From NCBI GenBank assembly GCA_030673955.1, contig DAOVBF010000116.1, positions 1-5,280 on the forward strand: a DNA stretch of 5,280 nucleotides, read 5' to 3'. The position numbers and the translations under genes are program-made. This DNA comes from Deltaproteobacteria bacterium. GTDB taxonomy: Bacteria > Myxococcota_A > UBA9160 > SZUA-336. The number at the start of each line of letters is the position of its first letter. Position 1 is the stretch's first letter. This document shows, piece by piece, positions 1 to 5,132 of the stretch. The notes beneath the pieces are model-generated. The model was not told the origin of the DNA and ran no database searches. It worked only from the letters and a program-made list of their open reading frames with translations.

Positions 1-1
1 G

Positions 2-601
2 GGACGACGACGGATACGAGCGGCTTCTCTGGAGAAGTATCCGGACTCGGCCGGCCGACCTCTACCAACGGTGCAGGTGGAGATCCGCGATCCCGACGGC
101 AAGCCGCTCCCCGAGGGCCAGGAGGGCGAGGTCTGCCTGCGTGGTCCTCTAGTCATGCGCGAGTACTGGCGCCGCCCGGAGGAGAGCAAGGCCACGATCC
201 GGCCCGGCCGCTGGCTGCACACGGGCGACATCGGACGCTTGGAGGAAGGGCGTTTGTACATCAACTCCCGTGCGCGCGACATGATCCTGCGCGGCTCGGA
301 GAACATCTACCCGACCGAGATCGAGCAGCGTCTCGAGGTACACCCTGACGTCGAGGAAGCGGCAGTCGTGGGCGTCGATCATCCCGAGCTCGGGCAGGAG
401 GTGAAAGCGATCCTCGTACCGTGCAGGGGCGCGAAGCTCGTGACCGATGAGCTCGCGAGGTGGGTGGCGGAAAAGCTTGCCTACTTCAAGGTGCCCGCCC
501 ACTGGGAGCTGCGCTCGAAGCCGCTTCCCCGCAACGCCGCGGGCAAGGTCCTGAAGCAGGTCCTCACCACCGACGCCGCAAACCCCTTCGTCGAGGACTA
601 G
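2..601 (+). CDS. Acyl-CoA synthetase (AMP-forming), C-terminal part
   Basis: This is the 3' part of a class I adenylate-forming ligase, which activates a carboxylic acid with ATP to an acyl-adenylate and then forms the CoA thioester. The frame is open from base 2 to the TAG at 599-601, so the start lies outside the window. A GTG at 71 is only an internal valine, because the family match already begins upstream with SAGRPLPTVQVEIRDPDG (bases 44-97). Visible in order are the ATP-ribose-binding WLHTGDIG (Asp codon 227-229), the hinge-like RARDMILRGSENIYPTEIE, where the usual GGEN is GSEN, and near the end PRNAAGKVLK, whose Lys (codon 545-547) is the catalytic lysine of the mobile C-terminal subdomain. 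The chain ends about 17 residues after that Lys, as is normal for the family. The substrate (fatty or aromatic acid) cannot be read from this part. The first ten or so codons (GRRRIRAAS) look unlike the family and may reflect a frameshift near base 30. Confidence 0.93.
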   Translation, partial: GRRRIRAASLEKYPDSAGRPLPTVQVEIRDPDGKPLPEGQEGEVCLRGPLVMREYWRRPEESKATIRPGRWLHTGDIGRLEEGRLYINSRARDMILRGSENIYPTEIEQRLEVHPDVEEAAVVGVDHPELGQEVKAILVPCRGAKLVTDELARWVAEKLAYFKVPAHWELRSKPLPRNAAGKVLKQVLTTDAANPFVED

Positions 602-622
602 CCTGTCAAAGTGACGGTCGTC

Positions 623-637
623 TGTTCCAATCGAACA
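623..637. promoter_or_regulatory. Inverted repeat TGTTC-N5-GAACA, possible operator
   Basis: A perfect 5-bp dyad (TGTTC, spacer CAATC, GAACA) lies in the 93-bp gap between the synthetase stop and the dehydrogenase ATG. Its position 58-72 bp upstream of the ATG would suit an operator or a small hairpin. A weak -10-like TAGACT at 642-647 follows, without a well-placed -35. The dyad is seen directly; a regulatory role is inference. The arm orientation (GTTC then GAAC) is opposite to the Gram-positive LexA box, so I do not assign a regulator. Confidence 0.25.
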
Positions 638-684
638 ACGCTAGACTCAAACCCTCGGATCATCCGCTGAAACGTGCCGGGACG

Positions 685-690
685 GGAGGG
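685..690 (+). promoter_or_regulatory. Ribosome binding site of the zinc dehydrogenase
   Basis: GGAGGG lies four bases before the ATG at 695. It decides the start in favour of this ATG. The alternative is an in-frame GTG at 674, which would add seven residues (MPGREGS) encoded by the Shine-Dalgarno region itself. Confidence 0.6.
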
Positions 691-694
691 ATCG

Positions 695-1690
695 ATGCAG
701 CAGGCCCGCTGGACCCAGGACGGAATCGAGCTGGTCCCTGTAAAACCGGGACCGCTCCGCGAGGGCTGGGTCCGTCTCCGCGTTCTGGCCAACGGAATCT
801 GCGGCACGGATCTCCACCTCTACCGCCGGGAGATGCCGCCGCCCGAAGGCAGTGTGCCCGGCCACGAGCTGGTCGGGCTACCGCTCGAGGGTCCGCGGGG
901 TCTGGCCGAAGGCCTGTATGCGGTGGAGCCGCGGATCTGGTGCGGTGCATGTGACTTGTGCAGCTCGGGAAACCGCCACCTCTGTTCCTCGGGCCGGGTC
1001 ATCGGACTCGACGAGCCCGGGGGGTTGGCCGATTTCGTGGACGTCCCGCCCTCCAGCCTCCACCCCGTGGATGCATCTGTTCCGCCGCTGGTGGCGTCCC
1101 TGGCCGAGCCTCTCGCCGTGGCCGTGCGGGCCGTTCACCTGGGGCGCGTCGATGCGAGCAGCCGCGTGCTCGTCCTCGGGGCCGGTCGCATCGGCCTCCT
1201 GGCGGGGTTGCTTGCGCGCGATCGTGCCGCGCGCGTCGCCGTCACCGCGCGCTATCCGCACCAACGGGATGCGGCGCGGCGCCTGGAGCTGGAGCCGCTC
1301 TCTGAGACGGACGCGGCGAGCTGGGCAAACGAGTTCTCGCCCGATGTGGTGATCGAGACGGTCGGGGGTGTCGGCGACACCCTCAGCCAGGCGGTGCATT
1401 TCTGCCGTCCCGCGGGGCGGGTGGTGGTGCTGGGCGTATTCTTCGGTGGGACTTTGCTCAATGCGCTGGAGCTCCTGGCCAAGGAGATCAGCGTGATCGG
1501 CTCGAACACCTATGGTGTTGGCCAACATGGATCCGAGTTTCGGGCGGCGGTGGATCTCCTGCCCCGCTACCGCCGGGAGCTTGAGCTACTCCAGACCCAT
1601 CAGTTCCGGCTCGCATCGCTGAACGACGCTTTCAAGTGTGCGCTAGACAAGCGCAGCGGCGCGATCAAGGTGACCGTTCTGCCCGGCTAA
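695..1690 (+). CDS. Zinc-dependent alcohol dehydrogenase (MDR superfamily)
   Basis: This is a complete 331-residue medium-chain dehydrogenase/reductase, normal in length for the zinc alcohol/polyol/threonine dehydrogenase branch, and predicted to be a cytoplasmic NAD(P)-dependent oxidoreductase. Catalytic zinc ligands are visible as Cys36 (GICGTD), His57-Glu58 (PGHE) and Glu138 (AEPLAVAV). The structural-zinc lobe is complete with Cys83, Cys86, Cys89 and Cys97 in CGACDLCSSGNRHLC. The Rossmann dinucleotide loop is GAGRIG at 162-167. At the end of the second Rossmann strand (VAVTARYPHQ, 181-190) there is no Asp/Glu but an Ala-Arg-Tyr, which suggests NADP(H) rather than NAD(H); this is inference. 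The usual GDRV turn before the structural lobe is EGLY here. The ATG at 695 is chosen over GTG 674 because of the GGAGGG at 685-690. The 93-bp gap after the synthetase leaves shared transcription possible. The TAA stop overlaps the stop of the convergent oxidoreductase. The substrate is unknown. Confidence 0.93.
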   Translation: MQQARWTQDGIELVPVKPGPLREGWVRLRVLANGICGTDLHLYRREMPPPEGSVPGHELVGLPLEGPRGLAEGLYAVEPRIWCGACDLCSSGNRHLCSSGRVIGLDEPGGLADFVDVPPSSLHPVDASVPPLVASLAEPLAVAVRAVHLGRVDASSRVLVLGAGRIGLLAGLLARDRAARVAVTARYPHQRDAARRLELEPLSETDAASWANEFSPDVVIETVGGVGDTLSQAVHFCRPAGRVVVLGVFFGGTLLNALELLAKEISVIGSNTYGVGQHGSEFRAAVDLLPRYRRELELLQTHQFRLASLNDAFKCALDKRSGAIKVTVLPG

Positions 1691-2559
1691 GATGGTGCGA
1701 GGGCCTCGAGGATCCGCAGGTCGGGCTGAGGCTGGCCCTCCGGGTGGAGCGGCTGGATGCAGACTTGGGTGGCGCCCGCATCGAGGTGCGCTTGCACTCG
1801 ATCCGCGATGCGCTTCTCGTCCCCCCACGCGACGAGCGCGTCTGCGAGGCGATCGCTGCCCCCGGCGTCGAGGTCAGACTCCGTAAACCCGAGTCGCATC
1901 AGGTTCCGACGGTAGTTCACCAAACCCAGATACACGGCGATCGCCTGGCGTGCAACGGCGCGCGCCTTCGAGGGATCCGTCACGAGAAGAACCTTCTGCT
2001 CGGTGCAGAGCCAGGCGTCGGGTCCGAGAATCTCACGCGCTTGCGCCGTGTGCTCGGGCGGCACCAGATAGGGATGCGCTCCGCGTGTCTTTTCCGCGGC
2101 CAGCGCCAGCATCTTCGGACCCAGCGCGGCGATCACGGTCGGGGGCGCCTCACTCGGACGGACCGCGCCGTACGGTGCCTTCTCCATGCGCTCGAGATAA
2201 GCGCGCATCGTGGCCACCGGACGCTCGTACTTGTGTCCGCGAAGACCCTCCACCATCGGGACGTGCGATACGCCCAGGCCCAGCAGAAAGCGCCCGCCGG
2301 ATTGCTCTGCAAGCGTCCGCTGGCCCTGGGCCGCGGTGTTGGCGTCGCGCGCGTAGATGTTGGCGATGCCGGTCGCCACGATCAGGCGCTGCGTGTTCGC
2401 TAAGAGCCAGGAGGCATGGGCCAACGGCTCCCGTCCGAGGACTTCGGGGATCCAGAGCGCCGAGTAGCGCAGCGCCTCGACACGACGCGCGAAGTCCGCC
2501 GCTTGCTGAACCGGGAGCGCGTCGGTGAAAAACCATACGCCGAGTCGTCCGAGCTCCAT
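1687..2559 (-). CDS. LLM class F420-dependent-type oxidoreductase
   Basis: This complete 290-residue protein has the bacterial luciferase-like TIM-barrel fold. Family members transfer hydride using reduced coenzyme F420 or FMN. The overall pattern matches the 'probable F420-dependent oxidoreductase' group typified by Mycobacterium MSMEG_4141 (recalled, not searched). Visible landmarks are the N-terminal strand LGRLGVWFF, then ALWIPEVLGREPLAHAS (34-50), the barrel segment RLIVATGIANIYARD (58-72), SGGRFLLGLGVSH (87-99), GPKMLALAAEKTRGAHPYLV (147-166) and the late WGDEKRIADRVQAHLDAGA (245-263). The length is usual and no internal damage is seen. The ATG at 2557-2559 is supported by GGAGG (complement of 2568-2572) eight bases upstream and by a promoter-like element at 2602-2630. 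The gene converges on the dehydrogenase, with stop codons overlapping. The substrate is unknown. Whether the cofactor is F420 or FMN cannot be settled from sequence alone; finding F420 biosynthesis genes elsewhere in the genome would help. Confidence 0.9.
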   Translation of the reverse strand: MELGRLGVWFFTDALPVQQAADFARRVEALRYSALWIPEVLGREPLAHASWLLANTQRLIVATGIANIYARDANTAAQGQRTLAEQSGGRFLLGLGVSHVPMVEGLRGHKYERPVATMRAYLERMEKAPYGAVRPSEAPPTVIAALGPKMLALAAEKTRGAHPYLVPPEHTAQAREILGPDAWLCTEQKVLLVTDPSKARAVARQAIAVYLGLVNYRRNLMRLGFTESDLDAGGSDRLADALVAWGDEKRIADRVQAHLDAGATQVCIQPLHPEGQPQPDLRILEALAPS

Positions 2560-2567
2560 TGCCTTTT

Positions 2568-2572
2568 CCTCC
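2568..2572 (-). promoter_or_regulatory. Ribosome binding site of the LLM oxidoreductase
   Basis: On the minus strand this reads GGAGG, followed by an eight-base spacer and then the ATG at 2559. The near-ideal sequence and spacing fix the start of the oxidoreductase. Confidence 0.65.
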
Positions 2573-2601
2573 GCCTTCCCGCTCCAGCGCGGCCTCCTGC
2601 C

Positions 2602-2630
2602 AGCATAGAGCGGGGGCGAAAAGATGAAAA
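2602..2630 (-). promoter_or_regulatory. Candidate sigma70-type promoter for the LLM oxidoreductase
   Basis: On the minus strand the sequence reads TTTTCA (2630-2625), a 17-base spacer, then TATGCT (2607-2602). Each hexamer matches four of six consensus bases and the spacing is ideal. Transcription would start near 2595 and leave a leader of about 35 bases before the ATG at 2559. The pattern is seen directly; promoter function is inferred. Confidence 0.35.
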
Positions 2631-2689
2631 GAGCCTCCAGGCTGTGCCGATATGGAACAACGCTCGCACGGGTCCACGGACGGCCTCTC

Positions 2690-2698
2690 TGATATGAT
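2690..2698 (+). promoter_or_regulatory. Candidate extended -10 promoter for the metallophosphoesterase
   Basis: TGATATGAT fits an extended -10 element (TG-N-TATGAT, five of six bases in the hexamer). No recognisable -35 lies 16-18 bases upstream, which extended -10 promoters can tolerate. Transcription would begin near 2705, upstream of every candidate start of the phosphoesterase. It is divergent from the promoter-like element at 2602-2630. Confidence 0.3.
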
Positions 2699-2709
2699 CT
2701 TGAAGTGCC

Positions 2710-2928
2710 TCATGTGGAAGCGCTTTGCCAGGGCTGCAGCGGGGTGGGACCGGGAGACTCACGGATCTGAGACACCAGCCGATAACGCTTCTCGAGTACC
2801 AGGATGATGCTGCCGTGGAGCCAAAGCTGAGGCCGATTCGCCGACCCCTCGAGAGCCGCCCCCAGGCGCCCTTGCCCCCAGGCCGACTCAGCCGCAGAAA
2901 GGGGCCCATTGCGCACGGCGTGGAGCAC
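2710..2928 (-). other. Possible small ORF or remnant opposite the phosphoesterase 5' end
   Basis: On the minus strand this 72-codon frame (GTG at 2928, TGA at 2712-2710) covers the spacer upstream of the conserved phosphoesterase domain. Its second half, including WLHGSIILVLEKRYRLVSQI, has natural-looking amino-acid and codon composition, arguably better than the plus-strand reading of the same bases (Pro/Arg-rich, several rare-type AGA codons). No clear Shine-Dalgarno precedes the GTG and I recognise no family. It could be a small gene, the tail of a decayed gene, or a chance mirror frame. If real, the phosphoesterase should start at 2920 rather than at 2725 or 2815. Confidence 0.2.
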
Positions 2929-3738
2929 CTTCTGCTGCGCCTGAGCGAAGCGCTGTATCCGCTGCCGCCCGGCCTCTTGCTGCGACGGCGTCTGGAGCGT
3001 GGCCTCGTCTTCAGCGAGATCGAGCTACGGATCGGGCGCGGCGGCCCGGGGCTTCATGGCCTGCGGATCGCCTACGTTTCGGACCTGCATGCGGGAAGCT
3101 TCATGACGGAGCGGGATCTGTGCCGGATCTTCGAGCGGGTCGCTCGACACGAGCCGGACCTCGTCTGCCTGGGGGGCGATCTCATCGAGCATCGCCCGGA
3201 GCAGGTGCTCCTGCTCGGGAAGGCACTGAGTCTCCTACGACCGCCCATGGGCATGTGTGCCGTCCCCGGGAACCACGAGTGCGACGTCGAACCCGGTCTC
3301 AATCTGTGGCGCAGCACCTTGGAGGAGCACGGCGTCGAAATTCTGATCAACGCAGGACGACGCCTGCGCCGCAACGGGGAGAGTCTCTGGCTTGCGGGTG
3401 TGGACGACCTGAGTTTAGGGCAGCCCGACCTGGCCGCGGCTCTGCGCGACGCGAGGGAGGAGGAACCCATTCTGCTGCTAGCCCATCATCCCGACCTCTT
3501 CCATGAGGCGTCATACGTCGGTGTCGACCTCACCCTCTCCGGGCACACGCACGCAGGGCAGATCACCTTCTTTGGTCAAACCCCGTTGCGTCGCACGCGC
3601 CTGGGATACTGGCACGGGAGGTTCGAGGAAGACGGTGCGCAGCTCTACGTCAGCGGCGGCGCCGGAACGACCTGGCTTCCGATTCGCATGCGTGCGCCCG
3701 GGGAAGTCCCTCTGATCCGTCTTCTCACCAGCGACTGA
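2815..3738 (+). CDS. Calcineurin-like metallophosphoesterase (YkuE-like)
   Basis: This is a dinuclear-metal phosphohydrolase of the calcineurin-like superfamily, in the branch that includes membrane-associated YkuE-type enzymes. All core motifs are present, numbered from GTG 2815: SDLH (Asp90, His92), GGDLIEH (Asp122), PGNHE (Asn153, His154), AHHPDLF (His224/225) and SGHTHAGQI (His244, His246). The C-terminus GYWHGRFEEDGAQLYVSGGAGT is typical of the branch. The natural substrate is unknown. The start is unresolved. The frame is open from TTG 2725 (GGAAG at 2716-2720). GTG 2815 has AGGA ten bases upstream and is my working choice. GTG 2920 gives a 272-residue protein nearer the family length, but its only purine-rich stretch, AAAGGGG, lies 15 bases upstream. 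The segment encoded before about 2920 is Pro/Arg-rich, has no membrane segment and matches nothing I recognise. No obvious transmembrane helix is seen, although LLLRLSEALYPLPPGLLL could form an amphipathic membrane contact. Confidence 0.88.
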   Translation: MEPKLRPIRRPLESRPQAPLPPGRLSRRKGPIAHGVEHLLLRLSEALYPLPPGLLLRRRLERGLVFSEIELRIGRGGPGLHGLRIAYVSDLHAGSFMTERDLCRIFERVARHEPDLVCLGGDLIEHRPEQVLLLGKALSLLRPPMGMCAVPGNHECDVEPGLNLWRSTLEEHGVEILINAGRRLRRNGESLWLAGVDDLSLGQPDLAAALRDAREEEPILLLAHHPDLFHEASYVGVDLTLSGHTHAGQITFFGQTPLRRTRLGYWHGRFEEDGAQLYVSGGAGTTWLPIRMRAPGEVPLIRLLTSD

Positions 3739-3784
3739 CCACGCCAAAGCCCTCCAGTCGACATCGCCTTTACCGACTCCGTAG

Positions 3785-4294
3785 AATGGGCCTGCAGCGG
3801 CGCTGCAGGACTCCACCCCGATCATCGAGAGGATGGAGCAGCTGTACCTGGAGCCGTCCGTTCATCCGAAGCCCCCGGCCCTGGCCGATTTCGGGCTGGC
3901 GCCCCAGCTCTACCAGTGCTCGACCGATCCGACGCCGTCGGCCCTCCTCGAGAGCGAGGCTCCACGCGTCAACGCCTGGATCGAACGTATGCTCGATCCC
4001 GAGAACGAGGGCGAGTTCGAGAGCTGGGACGCCCTCGAGTCGACCCTGCTTCCATTGCTTCGGGAGGAGGTGGGTGGGGTCTTCCTGCCGTGGTCCGACG
4101 CCAACGCGCGCGCCTTGGCCCGGAGCGAGCCCGAGTTCACGGTGGAGATCGAGGGGCAGCCCTTCACGCAGAGCACGCAGAAGTACCACGCCAAGTCCCT
4201 GGCAGCGCTGCGCGCGCGGTATGCCGCGCTGCCCGACAAGTCCGAGTTGGATCCGATCTTGAAGCAGGCGGGCTGTCTCAGCTGGCTCTCCTAG
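3785..4294 (+). pseudogene. Glutathione S-transferase family gene, truncated and internally deleted
   Basis: The frame is open from just after a TAG at 3782-3784 to the TAG at 4292-4294. It begins with LQDSTPIIERMEQLY (from 3803), which is the glutathione-binding end of a GST thioredoxin-fold domain. After HPKPPALA it jumps at about 3884 to ADFGLAPQLYQ and then APRVNAWIERMLDPENEGEF, which belong to the late helical C-terminal domain. The remainder (LLPLLREEVGG, TQKYHAKSLAALRARYAALP, ending CLSWLS) looks like an intact family tail. Intact relatives as I recall them carry the rest of the thioredoxin domain before LQDSTP, and roughly a hundred or more residues between the two joined parts. The only ATG (3833) follows GAGAGG with no spacer and would discard the DSTPIIE motif. 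Gene context is an isolated fragment between the phosphoesterase and the convergent methyltransferase. It is most likely a non-functional remnant. Expression as a 153-residue orphan domain cannot be excluded, because the rest of the frame is undamaged and codon use is normal. Confidence 0.72.
3791..3809. repeat. Perfect inverted repeat (8-bp arms, 3-nt loop)
   Basis: CCTGCAGC, loop GGC, then GCTGCAGG form a strong GC-rich hairpin 52 bases beyond the phosphoesterase stop, within the first codons of the GST remnant. No T-tract follows on either strand, so it is not a standard intrinsic terminator, though it could still weaken or end transcripts. Its place at the left edge of the GST fragment makes it a candidate deletion-promoting palindrome (inference). 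Confidence 0.55.
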
Positions 4295-4313
4295 CCTCGC
4301 GTTCCGCTCGCTG

Positions 4314-4339
4314 CGCACGGCGCTATCGCGCCGCTTGCG
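4314..4339. terminator. Weak hairpin between convergent genes, possible bidirectional terminator
   Basis: CGGCGC (4318-4323), loop TATC, then GCGCCG (4328-4333) gives a six-base-pair stem. It is extended past a small internal loop by CGC (4314-4316) with GCG (4337-4339). It sits in the 69-bp gap between the GST remnant and the convergent methyltransferase, where a shared terminator would be expected. There is no T-run on either side, so termination is only suggested. Confidence 0.25.
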
Positions 4340-4363
4340 GTAGCTGACTCGCGGATCCCGGCT

Positions 4364-5083
4364 CTACAGCTTCGCGGCGACGACGATCTCCGACGTTACC
4401 CCGAACGGCGTCAGCACGTTCCGGTGCTCGATTCGCCAGCTCGTGTCGGGGAGGAGGTCCAGCAGCTCGATCGGTCTGCAACCTCCGACGAGGCTCGGAC
4501 GCAGGGCGTGAATCCGCACCCAACCCCACGTCACGAGACGGGACAGCGGCGTCGAGCCCCAGGTGAGGCTCACCAGGCAGAGCCGTCCCTCGGGTTTGAG
4601 TGCGCGATGCGCATCAGCCACGAACAGACGCATGTCCTCTTCGGAAAGCAGGTCGAGTACGTAATTGGAGATGAGCCGATCCAACGAAGCATCCGGCGCG
4701 TGGATCCACGGCGAGCCGTCGCTCTGCTCGAGCTTGGCGCGCTCTCCGAACGGCGTGAGCCGCTCGCGCGCAAGCCGCACCATCGTGGAGCTGAGGTCGA
4801 CCCCTCGGTAGGAAGCTCCCGGCGGGAGGTGATGGGACAGGATATCGTGCGCGAAGCGTCCGGTTCCGCAGCCGAATTCGAAGACGTGCTCGGCGCTCTT
4901 GAGGTCCGCATGTGCGACGAGGTCCCGCGTCGCCGGATCCTCGTAGAACCGCTGGGTGTCCTGCTTGGCTCCGAACCGATCGTAGAAGGCTCGAGCCTGC
5001 TCCCGGCTCAGCACACGGGATACGCTCGCTCGCCCAGGCTCGCGTGGGTACCCATGTGCTTCAGGGCGTTTCCGTTCCGACAT
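4364..5083 (-). CDS. Class I SAM-dependent methyltransferase
   Basis: This complete 239-residue protein is predicted to transfer a methyl group from S-adenosylmethionine to an unknown acceptor. Motif I is clear as VFEFGCGTGRFA (67-78). The ribose-binding acidic residue is Asp96 in GVDLS, followed by TMVRLARERL. QSDGSPW (120-126) carries the adenine-side Asp122, and LDRLISNYVLDLLSEED (134-150) is motif IV plus its following helix. HRALKPEGRLCLVSLT (159-174) is the usual motif VI region. The 60-residue lead (AFYDRFGAKQDTQRFYEDPA) is typical of small-molecule methyltransferases in the Methyltransf_11/25 group, including UbiE-like proteins, but UbiE identity is not supported. The GGCRPIELLDLL segment near 200-211 is a further family-like feature. 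The ATG at 5081-5083 has only a weak purine-rich leader; no better start was found. It lies 49 bp downstream of etfA on the same strand, so co-transcription is plausible. Confidence 0.9.
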   Translation of the reverse strand: MSERKRPEAHGYPREPGRASVSRVLSREQARAFYDRFGAKQDTQRFYEDPATRDLVAHADLKSAEHVFEFGCGTGRFAHDILSHHLPPGASYRGVDLSSTMVRLARERLTPFGERAKLEQSDGSPWIHAPDASLDRLISNYVLDLLSEEDMRLFVADAHRALKPEGRLCLVSLTWGSTPLSRLVTWGWVRIHALRPSLVGGCRPIELLDLLPDTSWRIEHRNVLTPFGVTSEIVVAAKL

Positions 5084-5132
5084 CGTATCGCTCAGGTCGC
5101 CGCGTGAGACCGACTCGGCTCCGTCGCAGGCC

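Noticed and set aside
623..637. LexA-type SOS box
   Set aside because: Gram-positive LexA boxes have GAAC then GTTC with a four-base gap, and the alphaproteobacterial type is a direct GTTC repeat with a seven-base gap. This dyad has the opposite orientation and a five-base spacer, and neighbouring genes are not SOS genes.
878..1528. Minus-strand open frame of about 216 codons across the zinc dehydrogenase
   Set aside because: It is antisense to a fully motif-supported dehydrogenase. The composition (Arg/His/Gly-rich) is typical of high-GC shadow frames.
1636..2403. Long + strand open frame of about 255 codons across the LLM oxidoreductase
   Set aside because: It is a mirror frame of the minus-strand oxidoreductase, which has clear family motifs, a good ribosome binding site and normal length. 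The + reading has no recognisable domain.
2712..2807. 31-codon ATG frame (MWKRFARAAAGW...) just after the extended -10 element
   Set aside because: It ends at TGA 2805-2807 and has no ribosome binding site at the right distance. It has no family resemblance and is expected by chance in this composition.
3740..3784. Extension of the GST remnant upstream through the TAG at 3782 (reading SPLPTP before the stop)
   Set aside because: There is a faint similarity to the Pro-rich strand that precedes LQDSTP in GSTs, but it is too short and compositionally simple to claim as remaining coding sequence.
3770..4318. Minus-strand open frame of about 182 codons across the GST remnant
   Set aside because: The plus strand shows genuine GST motifs. 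The antisense peptide is Gly/Arg/Leu-rich, has no recognisable family and no clear ribosome binding site.
4424..5107. Plus-strand open frame of about 227 codons across the methyltransferase
   Set aside because: It is a shadow of the minus-strand methyltransferase, which carries motif I (FEFGCGTGRFA) and the other expected motifs.
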